This document shows positions 37,956 through 46,102 of a DNA stretch of 64,000 nt, one piece after another. The DNA is taken from positions 434,001 to 498,000 of the forward strand of contig NZ_LKKO01000001.1 of assembly GCF_001455965.1 (NCBI RefSeq), written 5' to 3'. Numbering within the stretch: the first letter of the stretch is position 1; the number at the start of each line of letters is the position of its first letter. The position numbers and the translations under genes were made by a program. The DNA is from Methylobacterium sp. GXS13 (GTDB lineage: Bacteria > Pseudomonadota > Alphaproteobacteria > Rhizobiales > Beijerinckiaceae). Below the pieces are notes generated by a model. That model saw only the letters and a program-made list of their open reading frames with translations, ran no database searches and had not been told where the DNA came from.

Positions 37956-38800
37956 TGGCGCCCTTGCTCCGTACGTTCGCCCTCTGCGCCCTGTCGATGA
38001 CGGTGGCGCAGGGGGCTGCCGCGCAACACCTGCCGGACACGGTTACGACCGACGTTCTACGGGTCTGCGGTGATCCCGGCAACATGCCGTTCTCCGAGCG
38101 CAAGGATGACGGCTTCGAGAACAAGATCGCGGCGATCATCGCCGACGAACTGAAGGTGAAGCTCCGCTATTACTGGCTGACCCAGGGCCCGGGCTTCGTG
38201 CGCAACACGCTCGGCACAGGCCTCTGCGATCTGATCATCGGACAGGCCTTCGGCAGCGACCTCGTCCAGACCACCAATCCCTATTACCGCTCGTCCTACA
38301 CGCTGGTCACGCGCACGGGTGAGCTCGATGGCATCACGGCCCTCGACGACCCGCGGCTGAAAGGCAAAGCCATCGGCGTCATTGCCGGCACACCACCGGT
38401 GAACCGGATGGGTGATCTTGGCCTGGTCTCGACCATGAAGGCCTATGCGCCGTACCAACTCGATCCGGCTCGCAAATATCAGACGGTCGGCGCGGAGATC
38501 ATCGGGGCGCTTGCTGCCAAGGAGATCGACGCCGCCGTGCTCTGGGGGCCCGCTGCAGGCTGGCTCGCCAAGCAATCCGGGACGCCGATGACCGTGGTTC
38601 CTTTGCTCAAGGAGCCGGAACGGCCACCCATGGCCTACCGGATCGCCATGGGCGTGCGGTTGGGTGAGAACGATTGGAAGCGCTCGCTGAACACCGTGCT
38701 GCGCAAGCGCAAGGCCGACCTCGACAAGGTGCTGCGCGATTACGACGTCCCCCTCCTCGATGACGAGGAGAATAAGCTCACCGATCCCAGCGACCACTGA
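37955..38800 (+). CDS. xoxJ: Periplasmic solute-binding-like protein XoxJ
   Basis: 281-aa exported protein with the fold of family 3 solute-binding proteins; signal peptide residues 1-23 (ending AQGAAA). It begins the mature part LRVCGDPGNMPFSERKDDGF and contains NPYYRSSYTLVTRTGELDG and AAKEIDAAVLWGPAAGW. XoxJ/MxaJ proteins are thought to help assemble or activate the apo-dehydrogenase rather than transport a solute. It starts at 37955 in a TAATG overlap with xoxG, so the pair is translationally coupled. Confidence 0.93.
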   Translation: MAPLLRTFALCALSMTVAQGAAAQHLPDTVTTDVLRVCGDPGNMPFSERKDDGFENKIAAIIADELKVKLRYYWLTQGPGFVRNTLGTGLCDLIIGQAFGSDLVQTTNPYYRSSYTLVTRTGELDGITALDDPRLKGKAIGVIAGTPPVNRMGDLGLVSTMKAYAPYQLDPARKYQTVGAEIIGALAAKEIDAAVLWGPAAGWLAKQSGTPMTVVPLLKEPERPPMAYRIAMGVRLGENDWKRSLNTVLRKRKADLDKVLRDYDVPLLDDEENKLTDPSDH

Positions 38801-38812
38801 GCGCGAATTTGG

Positions 38813-38826
38813 GGCTTCGTGAAGCC
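38813..38826. terminator. Small hairpin between convergent xoxJ and folK
   Basis: Bases ggcttc and gaagcc (38813-38818, 38821-38826) form a short stem in the 120-bp convergent gap; a modest T/A-rich stretch follows. Weak terminator candidate. Confidence 0.3.
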
Positions 38827-38921
38827 TAAGCTCTTTAATGGGCTTCTCGGCAGGAAGCGGCAAAATCCACGGAGTCCACCTCGGACCGCGCAAAAGGTTT
38901 CCGGCCTTCGGAACCGAGGAT

Positions 38922-39392
38922 TCAGACGCGCTCGATGCCGCTTTGATCGAGCTTCGCCAAGGCATCGGTGACACGCTCCACACCGATGACGAGGTCGGGG
39001 GCGATCTCGGCCAGCGGCACCAGCACGAAGGCACGTTCGCGGACGTGGCGATGCGGGAGCACCAGACGCTCGTCGTCCACCGCAGCGCCCTCATAAGCCA
39101 GCACATCGATATCGATGACCCGTGGCCCCCAGCGCTCCGCGCGTAGCCGACCGAGCTCGAGCTCGACGGAGAGGCACGCGTCGAGCAGCGCGTGCGGATC
39201 GAGATCGGTATCGACCGCGACCGCCCCGTTCAGGAACCAGGGCTGATCCGTCTTGCCCCAGGGCGGGGTCCGATAATCAGCCGACCGCGCAACCACCACG
39301 ATGCCGGGGGTCGCAGCCAATCCGGCAACGGCGCGGTCCAGCATCTGGGCCATATCGCCGATATTGCTGCCGATGCCGAGATAAGCTCTCAT
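38922..39392 (-). CDS. folK: 2-amino-4-hydroxy-6-hydroxymethyldihydropteridine diphosphokinase
   Basis: Folate pathway kinase (HPPK), 156 aa. It starts MRAYLGIGSNIGDM and has WFLNGAVAVDTDLDPHALL, the ATP/metal signature RVIDIDVLAY with the paired acids, and LPHRHVRERAFVLVPLAEI. Its start overlaps the folB stop by 4 nt. Last gene of folP-folB-folK, which itself ends the long leftward pqq-side series. Folate supplies a second C1 carrier beside H4MPT. Confidence 0.95.
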   Translation of the reverse strand: MRAYLGIGSNIGDMAQMLDRAVAGLAATPGIVVVARSADYRTPPWGKTDQPWFLNGAVAVDTDLDPHALLDACLSVELELGRLRAERWGPRVIDIDVLAYEGAAVDDERLVLPHRHVRERAFVLVPLAEIAPDLVIGVERVTDALAKLDQSGIERV

Positions 39393-39772
39393 GCGTCAAC
39401 TCCGCGATGCCGGGTGATCTCGATGCTGACTCCGTCCAGAATCGCCGGCACCGGCGCGCTCGGTTTGTCGACCCGTACAGTGATCGCCTCCACCGGCGCG
39501 AAGCGGTCGAGGATCGTGGCGGCGATGGTCTCCGCCAGTGCCTCAATCAGCTTGAACCGTCTTTCGGTGGCAATCTCAACGGCGATCTGGGTCAGGTCAG
39601 CATAGCTGACGGTGTGGGCGACATCGTCCGAACGCCCGGCGGGCGCGAGGTCGAGCCGGGCCTCGAGCGAGATATAGAAGCGCTGGCCCAGCACCGCCTC
39701 TTCGGGCAGGACGCCGTGGCGCCCGAAGACGGCGATGCGCGTGACTCCGATACGGTCCAGTGAGCCGCTCAT
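39389..39772 (-). CDS. folB: Dihydroneopterin aldolase
   Basis: Cleaves dihydroneopterin to 6-hydroxymethyl-dihydropterin and glycolaldehyde. It is 127 aa, with GRHGVLPEEAVLGQRFYIS (conserved early Glu), VSYADLTQIAVEIATERRF and LIEALAETIAATILDRF, and the late Lys in VRVDKPSAPVP. It overlaps folP at its start (ATGA, 39769-39772) and folK at its end (ATGA, 39389-39392), so all three folate genes are coupled. Confidence 0.94.
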   Translation of the reverse strand: MSGSLDRIGVTRIAVFGRHGVLPEEAVLGQRFYISLEARLDLAPAGRSDDVAHTVSYADLTQIAVEIATERRFKLIEALAETIAATILDRFAPVEAITVRVDKPSAPVPAILDGVSIEITRHRGVDA

Positions 39773-40683
39773 CGGGCCTCCGGCCGCATGACGGCGTCCA
39801 CGACTCGCATGGCATCGACATGGGCGGCCACGTCGTGGACGCGCACGATGTCGGCGCCCAGCGTCGCTGCGAGGGCATGGGCAGCGAGTGAGCCATGAAG
39901 GCGATCAGCTGGCTTGGTCTCACGGTCGTGCAGGCGGCCGAGCAGCGACTTGCGCGAGACGCCGACCAGCACGGGAAAGCCGAGGGCCCGGATTTCGGGC
40001 AGGCGCCGCAGCGCCTCCAGATGTTGTGACCAGGTCTTGCCGAAGCCGACTCCCGGATCGAGTACGATGTCGCCGTCTGGAATGCCGGCGCGACGGGCAA
40101 TATGGAGCGAGCGCTCGAAGAAGGCCCGCATGTCGGCAACGATGTCGATGTTCGGATCGATCGTCTCGCGATTGTGCATGATCACCACCGGGGCGCCATG
40201 CGCGGCTGCGACCGCGGCAATGTCGGGCTCGCGTTGCAGGCCCCAGACGTCGTTGACGATGTGGGCTCCGGCTTCGAGGGCGAGGCGGGCCGTGGACGCC
40301 TTGTAGGTGTCGATTGAAATAGGCACCGAAAGGCGGGGCGCCAGCGCTCGGATCACAGGCAGAACGCGGGATTGCTCCTCCTCGGCCGGGACTGGAACAT
40401 GGCCGGGCCGGGTCGATTCACCACCGATATCGAGGATCGCGGCACCCTCGGCCCCCAACCGCTCGGCCTGAGACAAGGCCTCGGCCTCGCCGGCGAACAA
40501 GCCGCCATCGGAAAAGGAATCCGGGGTGACGTTCAGGATGCCCATAACCAGCGTGCGGGCGCCGAGGCCGGGCAGCAGGTCGGACAGGCGGGGGGAGGGG
40601 GGCACGGATCGGGTCCCGTTCGCAGGTGCGGTTCGGGACCCGGTGTGATCGAAACAACTGGCCAGCGCAACGCTGGCCGTCAT
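39769..40683 (-). CDS. folP: Dihydropteroate synthase
   Basis: Condenses p-aminobenzoate with the pterin diphosphate; the sulfonamide target. It is 304 aa from the ATG at 40683. TIM-barrel signatures: GILNVTPDSFSDGGLF, AAILDIGGESTRPG, ISIDTYKASTA, IVNDVWGLQ, GDIVLDPGVGFGKTWSQHL and GVSRKSLLG. The first 30 residues have no homology. It starts 11 bp after the end of the small exported-protein gene upstream, consistent with one transcript from the pqq side. Confidence 0.95.
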   Translation of the reverse strand: MTASVALASCFDHTGSRTAPANGTRSVPPSPRLSDLLPGLGARTLVMGILNVTPDSFSDGGLFAGEAEALSQAERLGAEGAAILDIGGESTRPGHVPVPAEEEQSRVLPVIRALAPRLSVPISIDTYKASTARLALEAGAHIVNDVWGLQREPDIAAVAAAHGAPVVIMHNRETIDPNIDIVADMRAFFERSLHIARRAGIPDGDIVLDPGVGFGKTWSQHLEALRRLPEIRALGFPVLVGVSRKSLLGRLHDRETKPADRLHGSLAAHALAATLGADIVRVHDVAAHVDAMRVVDAVMRPEAR

Positions 40684-40693
40684 TGTCTGTTCA

Positions 40694-41056
40694 TCAGCCG
40701 CGATAGCAGCGGATTTCGGCCTCGGCCTGGGCGCGGCGCAGATCCGCGACCTTGTCGTCGAAGATCTTGGTCGACTTGAACTCGTTCGCCCGGTTGCCAA
40801 TGCCCTGACGCATGGACAGGACCGTGCTCGCCTGGACGTACTTGTCATAGGGCAGGATCGCGGCGAGCTGGTCGAGAGAGCAGGAGCACCGCTGCATGCT
40901 CTCGCGGGTCTGGCCGTTGGCCGCCATGCAGCCGAAGACGTAATCGACCCGCGCGTCGGTGGGATAGTCGTTCTCGTCGGCTGCCCAGCCGGCCATACCC
41001 GAGACGGTAAGGGCCAGGGCTGCCAGTGCGCCGCGTTCAGCCAGCTTTCTGATCAT
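40694..41056 (-). CDS. Small exported protein between fol and pqq genes
   Basis: 120 aa, signal peptide residues 1-25 (ending GWAADE). The mature protein has four cysteines, VFGCMAANGQ, two in MQRCSCSLD and one near the end (IRCYRG), with a conserved-looking YPTDARVDYVFGCM start. Its start overlaps the end of the upstream exported protein by 20 nt. I recall that genes in this position in M. extorquens AM1, between pqqE and folP, have been implicated in XoxF-dependent methanol growth; treat this as memory, not proof. Function unknown. Confidence 0.8.
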   Translation of the reverse strand: MIRKLAERGALAALALTVSGMAGWAADENDYPTDARVDYVFGCMAANGQTRESMQRCSCSLDQLAAILPYDKYVQASTVLSMRQGIGNRANEFKSTKIFDDKVADLRRAQAEAEIRCYRG

Positions 41057-41747
41057 AGCTCAGCTTCTCCTCAAGCAACTCACCACCCTCGGCGTTCTTC
41101 GCCGACGCTTCGATGGAGACGATCTGGCCGGGAACTTCCGGGGAGGTGACGAAAGTGTAGGTCATCTTATCCATGCCGCGCATGCGCTGTTCCATGGCAT
41201 CCTTCGCGAAGGGCTGGATCTCGACCCGCCAGCCATTCACTTCACGGCCACCCACCTCAACCTTGGTCGGCGTCACGGAAGCGCCTTCACGCAGTCCTTT
41301 GCGGATCGCAAGCTTCAGGTAGCGCGGATTTGCCTCCAGCACCTTCGCCAGCGAACGAAGATGGTTTTCCAGAAAGAGCGACACCACCGGATTGCCGCTC
41401 ATGTCCTCGAAGGGGCCCGCTGGCATGCGGTTCATCCCGGAAAACATCACCACGCTGATGTCGCGGGCCTCCGGGCTCTTCCCCGGCTCCAACTTCAGCG
41501 TGATAGTATCCGACAACGGTGGTCCAAATGGCCCTTTCGAGATACCCGATCGGCGCATGTAGTCGTACGTGATCGTCGTACCCGGCGCCGCGTTCTTCAT
41601 ATTCGGCTGGTCGAACAGCAGATCCGCAGCAGTCGGCGGCGCCGCCGCGTTGACCTGAGTGACCGTGCCGGGCTTCGGCGCATCCTCAGCAAGCGCCGGC
41701 ATCGCGGCCAGCACCAGCGCGACGGCTGTCGTGGCGAGAAGCTTCAC
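41037..41747 (-). CDS. Exported protein downstream of pqqE
   Basis: 236 aa, signal peptide residues 1-20 ([20 protein letters not shown]). The mature region begins with a Pro-rich linker, then [20 protein letters not shown], a beta-rich middle with [20 protein letters not shown], and [19 protein letters not shown] at the end; overall it looks like an all-beta periplasmic fold. No named family. Its ATG overlaps the pqqE stop by 4 nt and its end overlaps the next exported-protein gene by 20 nt, so it is embedded in the pqq transcript. Confidence 0.82.
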   Translation of the reverse strand: MKLLATTAVALVLAAMPALAEDAPKPGTVTQVNAAAPPTAADLLFDQPNMKNAAPGTTITYDYMRRSGISKGPFGPPLSDTITLKLEPGKSPEARDISVVMFSGMNRMPAGPFEDMSGNPVVSLFLENHLRSLAKVLEANPRYLKLAIRKGLREGASVTPTKVEVGGREVNGWRVEIQPFAKDAMEQRMRGMDKMTYTFVTSPEVPGQIVSIEASAKNAEGGELLEEKLSYDQKAG

Positions 41748-42889
41748 GAGTTGACGTCCTCCTTGAACGGCGACCGAACGTTGCTGCCGATCGTCCGATA
41801 AATGTAATCTGGCGGTGTCTCAGCCGCCTCTTCGACGGCAAGCGCCCGTACTTTGGCGTGAAGTGGCGATAGCGAGCAGGCCGGGTCAGTAGCAGCGGCA
41901 TCACCGGCCAGCGCAAGGGCCTGGCAGCGGCAGCCACCCCAATCCTTCTCGCGCCGGTCGCAGGAGCGGCAGGGCTCCTGCATCCAGTCGGTGCCGCGAT
42001 AGGCCGTAAAAGCCGGCGAATCGCGCCAGATCTCGCCCAGCGAGTGCTCCGTGACGTGCCAGAATTCGAGGCCCGGAATTGTCTCAGCCGCGTGGCAGGG
42101 CAGCACCTTGCCTTGAGGCGTGACGTTCATGAGCTTGCGGCCCCAGCCACCCGCGCAGGCCTTCGGATATTTAGCGTAATAATCCGGCACGACGAGATCG
42201 ATGACGAGCTGACCCTTGAAGCGCTCGCGGGCCGCCTCGACAATCCGGATCGAGGCGTCGACCTGCGTCTTGTCGGGCATCAGGGCGGCGCGGTTCACGT
42301 ACGCCCAACCATAATACTGCGTGTGCGCCACCTCGAGCCGCTTGGCGCCCATCCTCACCGCCAGGTCGATGAAGCCTTCGACCTCGTGGATATTGCCACG
42401 GTGGATCACCGAATTCAGGGTCAGCGGTAGCCCGAGCTCCACAACCTTGGCGGCGAACTCGAATTTCTGCGGCTGCGCATTCTTCAGGCCGCCGATCCTC
42501 TCAGCGTTCTGAGCGTCAACGCCTTGTACCGAGAGTTGCACGTGGTCGAGCCCGACATCGTACAACGCTTGGAGCTTCGACAGCGCACCGCCAACCCCGG
42601 AGGTGATCAGGTTCGAGTAGAGGCCGAGATCCGCACAGGTCTTGGTGATCTCGACGATGTCATTGCGCGCCGTCGGCTCACCGCCCGACAGGTGGACGTG
42701 GAGCACGCCGAGGCCGGACGCTTCGGTGAGGACACGCTGCCACGTCGCCGTGTCCAGCTCGCCGGACCGGCGGTCCAGCTCGAGCGGATTCGAGCAGTAC
42801 GGACAGCGCAACGGGCAGCGATGAGTCAGCTCGGCGAGCAGGCCCACCGGCGCCGGCACGTCCGGCCGATTCGGCGTCAGTGCGTTCAT
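41744..42889 (-). CDS. pqqE: PqqA peptide cyclase (radical SAM)
   Basis: Radical SAM enzyme that crosslinks Glu and Tyr of the PqqA peptide, the first step of PQQ synthesis. It is 381 aa. The radical cluster motif is [11 protein letters not shown] (Cys25, Cys29, Cys32), followed by [13 protein letters not shown]. The C-terminal SPASM domain holds the auxiliary-cluster cysteines in [17 protein letters not shown] and [17 protein letters not shown]. It overlaps pqqCD upstream (4 nt) and the exported protein downstream (4 nt). Confidence 0.96.
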   Translation of the reverse strand: MNALTPNRPDVPAPVGLLAELTHRCPLRCPYCSNPLELDRRSGELDTATWQRVLTEASGLGVLHVHLSGGEPTARNDIVEITKTCADLGLYSNLITSGVGGALSKLQALYDVGLDHVQLSVQGVDAQNAERIGGLKNAQPQKFEFAAKVVELGLPLTLNSVIHRGNIHEVEGFIDLAVRMGAKRLEVAHTQYYGWAYVNRAALMPDKTQVDASIRIVEAARERFKGQLVIDLVVPDYYAKYPKACAGGWGRKLMNVTPQGKVLPCHAAETIPGLEFWHVTEHSLGEIWRDSPAFTAYRGTDWMQEPCRSCDRREKDWGGCRCQALALAGDAAATDPACSLSPLHAKVRALAVEEAAETPPDYIYRTIGSNVRSPFKEDVNS

Positions 42890-43971
42890 CGCTCCAGGAC
42901 CCGTTTCTCTGCCAGGCCGTCCAGCATCACAAGGATGTCGGCCTCGATGGCCCGCGGGTCGGCCGCATAGGTCCGGCCCAGCTCGTCCGCGATCGCCGCG
43001 ACGCTCCGGTCACCATCGACGAGCTTGAGCACCGCCACGGCGTTGTCGTCGAGATCGAAGGTCCGCTCGGGGGCGAGCAGGACGTACTTGCCGCGGGTCT
43101 CGTCATGGCGCAGACGCACGCCGCGTGGCAGGCGCGGCCTGTCATCGGCCACCATCTTGCGCACGCCGGCACCCGCCTGAGGGACCAGCGCTTCAGCGAC
43201 GAGGCCGGTCCCCGGCGTCCAGGCATCCGGGGGGATCATCCCGGGGGCGACATAGGCGAAGTACAGAGCGTCGAGCTGCGTCCAGAGGACGTTGCACTTG
43301 AAGGTCAGCGCGTCCATGGCCTGACGCTGCAGCTCGGGCGTCGTCGCGTGCGTCTTCACATAGTCGAGGGCGAAGTCGGCATCGCGCGGCGCTTGGGTTA
43401 GACGCTTGTCGAAATAGGCTAGCGTGTCCTTGGTGATGAAGTCGTAGTTCTTCAGCATTCCGGCAACACGCTCGGAAATGATGGTCGGCGAGAACATCTC
43501 CGTCAACGACGACGCGATCGCTTCCAACAAGCTCTTTTCTGCGACGAAGTGGACATAGGCTTCCACTGAGAACTTGGTCGCCGAGAGGATGCCACGGGTC
43601 GACAACACGTAGTCGCGTTCAAAGCCAACCCCCTCGGCAAGCTTCAGCCAGCGCTCGATACCGCCGTCGCCCGGATGGTTCCCGTCGTGGTCGACGATGC
43701 GCTGGCGCCAGATCCGCCGAAGGGACGCATCGGTCATCCGGGCAAGGACGGCAGAGTCCTTCACCGGGATCATGGCTTGATAATAGTAGCGGTTGAGAGC
43801 CCAGGCCCGAACCTGATCCTTCGACAGCTTGCCATCGTGGAGGAGGCGGTGGAACGGATGCAGGATGTGGTACCGGCGCGCGCCGATATCGCGAAGCGCA
43901 GCCTCGAGCTCATCCGGGCTCAGGAGGCGTCGGCTGTCAGCGGCGGCGGGGGGCGGGAAGACTGCGTTCAT
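42886..43971 (-). CDS. pqqCD: Fused PQQ synthase PqqC and PqqA-binding PqqD
   Basis: Residues 1 to about 250 are PqqC, the oxygenase that completes PQQ ([66 protein letters not shown]). Residues about 275-361 are PqqD, the chaperone presenting PqqA to PqqE ([20 protein letters not shown]). This C-D fusion is characteristic of Methylobacterium. Total 361 aa from the ATG at 43971; the longer open frame upstream is not protein-like. pqqE follows with 4-nt overlap. Confidence 0.96.
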   Translation of the reverse strand: MNAVFPPPAAADSRRLLSPDELEAALRDIGARRYHILHPFHRLLHDGKLSKDQVRAWALNRYYYQAMIPVKDSAVLARMTDASLRRIWRQRIVDHDGNHPGDGGIERWLKLAEGVGFERDYVLSTRGILSATKFSVEAYVHFVAEKSLLEAIASSLTEMFSPTIISERVAGMLKNYDFITKDTLAYFDKRLTQAPRDADFALDYVKTHATTPELQRQAMDALTFKCNVLWTQLDALYFAYVAPGMIPPDAWTPGTGLVAEALVPQAGAGVRKMVADDRPRLPRGVRLRHDETRGKYVLLAPERTFDLDDNAVAVLKLVDGDRSVAAIADELGRTYAADPRAIEADILVMLDGLAEKRVLER

Positions 43972-44151
43972 GGCGTTTCCGGAATTCGTTCTCGGGTCGC
44001 GTTTCCTGTACTCCGACCTCGCCCTCATTGAGAGCCGCGTCGGGTAAGCCGAGGACTCACTTTCAGGACGCGACCCCGCGGGGCGAATGTCCGGGCTCGG
44101 GATCGATATAGTGCCGGCTTGGTCGGTGCCCAACCACCGGTCGAACGTGTC
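43972..44151. other. Gap between pqqB and pqqCD
   Basis: About 180 bp without a gene. It may carry a separate ribosome-binding region for pqqCD; no hairpin or promoter stands out. Confidence 0.5.
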
Positions 44152-45051
44152 TCAGAGGGCGAGGCTCAACCCATCGTGCGCCACACGCCAGCCGGCCGCC
44201 TCGACATCGGCCCGTTCCGGTGAACCCTCGATCAAGACCGGATTGGTGTTGTTGATGTGGACGAAGACCCGTTGACCGATAGCGACGTCGGCGAGCGCAT
44301 CAATCGACCCATTCGCGCCTCGCATCGGGACGTGCCCCATACGCCAGCCGGTTTTCGTGCCGACACCGGCCCGGATCATGTCGTCATCGAGCAGAACGGT
44401 TCCATCGAACAAGAGTGCGTCCACGCCGGCGATCCGTTCGCGGAGGCCATCCGTCACCCGGGCGCATCCCGGAACATACGCAAGCCGTCGTCCACCCGCT
44501 TCGATCAGGGCGCCGACGGTGGTCTCAGTCTCGGCGCCGATCTCCATCGTTTCGTCCTCGAGCCACAAGGGCACCTTGCCGGGGACTGGAAACAGCGTCA
44601 CGGCCAAGCCGGGAAGCGGCTCGAAACGCAACTCCATGGCGATGGGCTGACGGGCAACGACACTTTCGGCCATGACGTCGAACACGCGATTGGCGTTGAC
44701 CGACTCCAGGATGCCACGGGTGGCGTAGAGCGTGTAGGGCTGGCCCTCGCGGAGGGTCAAAAGCCCCGCCACATGATCGACGTCTCCGTTGGTCAGAAGC
44801 ACGGATCGGATCGGCGAGTGCCGCAGCCCTTCGCGGGGGTGCATCTGAGGATTGTCGAAGAGCTGTTGCCGTATATCCGGCGAGGCGTTGATCAGGAGCC
44901 AATCGGCCCCGTCCGCCGAAACCGCGATGCTCGACTGGGTCCGCGGGCGAACCCGGTCGGGCTCAGATCGCGCCATGGTGCAGATGGGGCAGCGGCAATT
45001 CCACTGGGGCAAGCCGCCGCCGGCCGCGGAGCCGAGAATCACGATGCGCAT
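44152..45051 (-). CDS. pqqB: PQQ biosynthesis hydroxylase/metallo-beta-lactamase-fold protein
   Basis: 299-aa protein of the metallo-beta-lactamase fold, shown in studied systems to hydroxylate the crosslinked Glu-Tyr dipeptide. It starts MRIVILGSAAGGGLPQWNCR with the conserved Cys cluster WNCRCPIC, and contains SPDIRQQLFDNPQMHPR, LTNGDVDHVAGLLTLREGQP and HVPMRGANGSI. It is downstream of pqqA by 34 bp. Confidence 0.95.
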   Translation of the reverse strand: MRIVILGSAAGGGLPQWNCRCPICTMARSEPDRVRPRTQSSIAVSADGADWLLINASPDIRQQLFDNPQMHPREGLRHSPIRSVLLTNGDVDHVAGLLTLREGQPYTLYATRGILESVNANRVFDVMAESVVARQPIAMELRFEPLPGLAVTLFPVPGKVPLWLEDETMEIGAETETTVGALIEAGGRRLAYVPGCARVTDGLRERIAGVDALLFDGTVLLDDDMIRAGVGTKTGWRMGHVPMRGANGSIDALADVAIGQRVFVHINNTNPVLIEGSPERADVEAAGWRVAHDGLSLAL

Positions 45052-45085
45052 GGTGCGGCTCCCGCGATCCCCGGCCCCTGGAAAC

Positions 45086-45175
45086 TCAGTTGAAGGTGTC
45101 GATCTCGGCCGACTCGTAGCTCGTCACTTCCATGCCGACGCAGATCTCGGACACAACAGGGGCAGCCCACTTCAT
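45086..45175 (-). CDS. pqqA: PQQ precursor peptide PqqA
   Basis: 29-codon precursor peptide; it supplies the Glu and Tyr that become PQQ. The peptide begins MKWAAPVVSEICVGMEVTSY, with the crosslinked residues Glu16 and Tyr20 in the exact E-x3-Y spacing, and ends SAEIDTFN. AGGAGAAACACC precedes the ATG, a strong ribosome-binding site. pqqB follows after 34 bp. Confidence 0.97.
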   Translation of the reverse strand: MKWAAPVVSEICVGMEVTSYESAEIDTFN

Positions 45176-45397
45176 GGTGTTTCTCCTTGGCGGTATCCTC
45201 ACCAAGCGTCACGGGTTCCTAAGAGACCCCTAAGACACTGATGGCGCTTTGGTTTCCGGCGCGCTTTGGATATCGGCGATTCAGCAGCGGTCTTCAAGCA
45301 CTAACTTGCCGGATCCTCCCAAATTTTTCGTGAGACCCGACCTAAATGCCCAGATACACGGGGGAAACGTTACCCAGTTCGACTTAAGTATAAGCTT
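45176..45397. other. Region between mxbM and pqqA
   Basis: About 220 bp without a gene, AT-richer than the flanks (about 45260-45400). It should carry the pqqA promoter. The clearest signal is a CCTAAGA direct repeat, listed separately. Confidence 0.55.
45218..45235 (-). promoter_or_regulatory. Tandem heptamer repeat in the pqqA upstream region
   Basis: CCTAAGA occurs at 45218-45224 and again at 45229-45235, an 11-bp period, so both copies face the same side of the helix. On the pqqA strand it reads TCTTAGG twice, about 43-60 bp before the ATG. Such spacing suits a response-regulator dimer. Similar TCTTAAGG and TCTTAAAG sequences occur upstream of xoxF. Confidence 0.35.
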
Positions 45398-46102
45398 CTA
45401 CTGGCGGAAGTCCGGACCTCGTAGCTCCAGCATGAAGCCCTTTCCCCGGACGGTGACCAATCCCGGGCCGCCGTAGCGGACGAAGTCGGCCATCTTCGAG
45501 CGCAGGTATCCGATATAGACGTCGACCACGTTGAGCGAGAGGCCGCCCTGGCTGGCCCAAAGCCGATCGAAGATATCGGCCCGGGAGACCGGTTTGCCGA
45601 TGCTCTCCATCAGCATCGCGAGCAGGTCGGCTTCGCGCGGCGTGAGACGGGCGCTGGCCTCCCCGCAACTCGCCTGGCGGGTGTCGAGATCGAGCAGAAG
45701 CCGGCCGGCAGCGAGGCGCGAGCGCGGCGCCTCGGCCTGCTCCCGCCGCATCAGATGCGTGCGCAGGCGCGCAACGAGTTCGTCGAACACGAAGGGCTTG
45801 ATGATGTAATCGTCGGCTCCGAGCGCCAGACCTTCGGCCCGGTCGCGAATCTCGTCACGCGCGGACAGGAACAGGATCGCCCCCGGGAAACCGCCTTCGC
45901 GGAGTGACCGGCAGACATCGTGGCCGGACCCGTCGGGCAGGTTGATATCCAGGAGGACGGCGCCGGGCGCCGGGTCGTGGGCGGCCTTCAACGCCTCGTC
46001 CACGCAAGCCGCGGTGCCGACCTCGAACCCCTCGGCTTCCAGGCCGCGGGCCAACAGGCCCCGGATATCGATATCGTCCTCGACGATCAGGATCCGCGTC
46101 AT
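45398..46102 (-). CDS. mxbM: OmpR-family response regulator (MxbM-like)
   Basis: 234 aa from the ATG at 46102. Receiver domain about residues 1-120: LIVEDDIDIRG acidic pocket, phospho-acceptor Asp52 in VLLDINLPDG, and the Lys in YIIKPF. C-terminal OmpR winged helix with SRLAAGRLLLDLDTRQ, LTPREADLLAMLMES and DVYIGYLRSKM. It overlaps the mxbD stop by 4 nt and lies 222 bp upstream of pqqA. By my recollection of M. extorquens AM1, MxbDM, needed for methanol-dehydrogenase gene expression, maps at this position; the name rests on that synteny. Confidence 0.85.
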   Translation of the reverse strand: MTRILIVEDDIDIRGLLARGLEAEGFEVGTAACVDEALKAAHDPAPGAVLLDINLPDGSGHDVCRSLREGGFPGAILFLSARDEIRDRAEGLALGADDYIIKPFVFDELVARLRTHLMRREQAEAPRSRLAAGRLLLDLDTRQASCGEASARLTPREADLLAMLMESIGKPVSRADIFDRLWASQGGLSLNVVDVYIGYLRSKMADFVRYGGPGLVTVRGKGFMLELRGPDFRQ

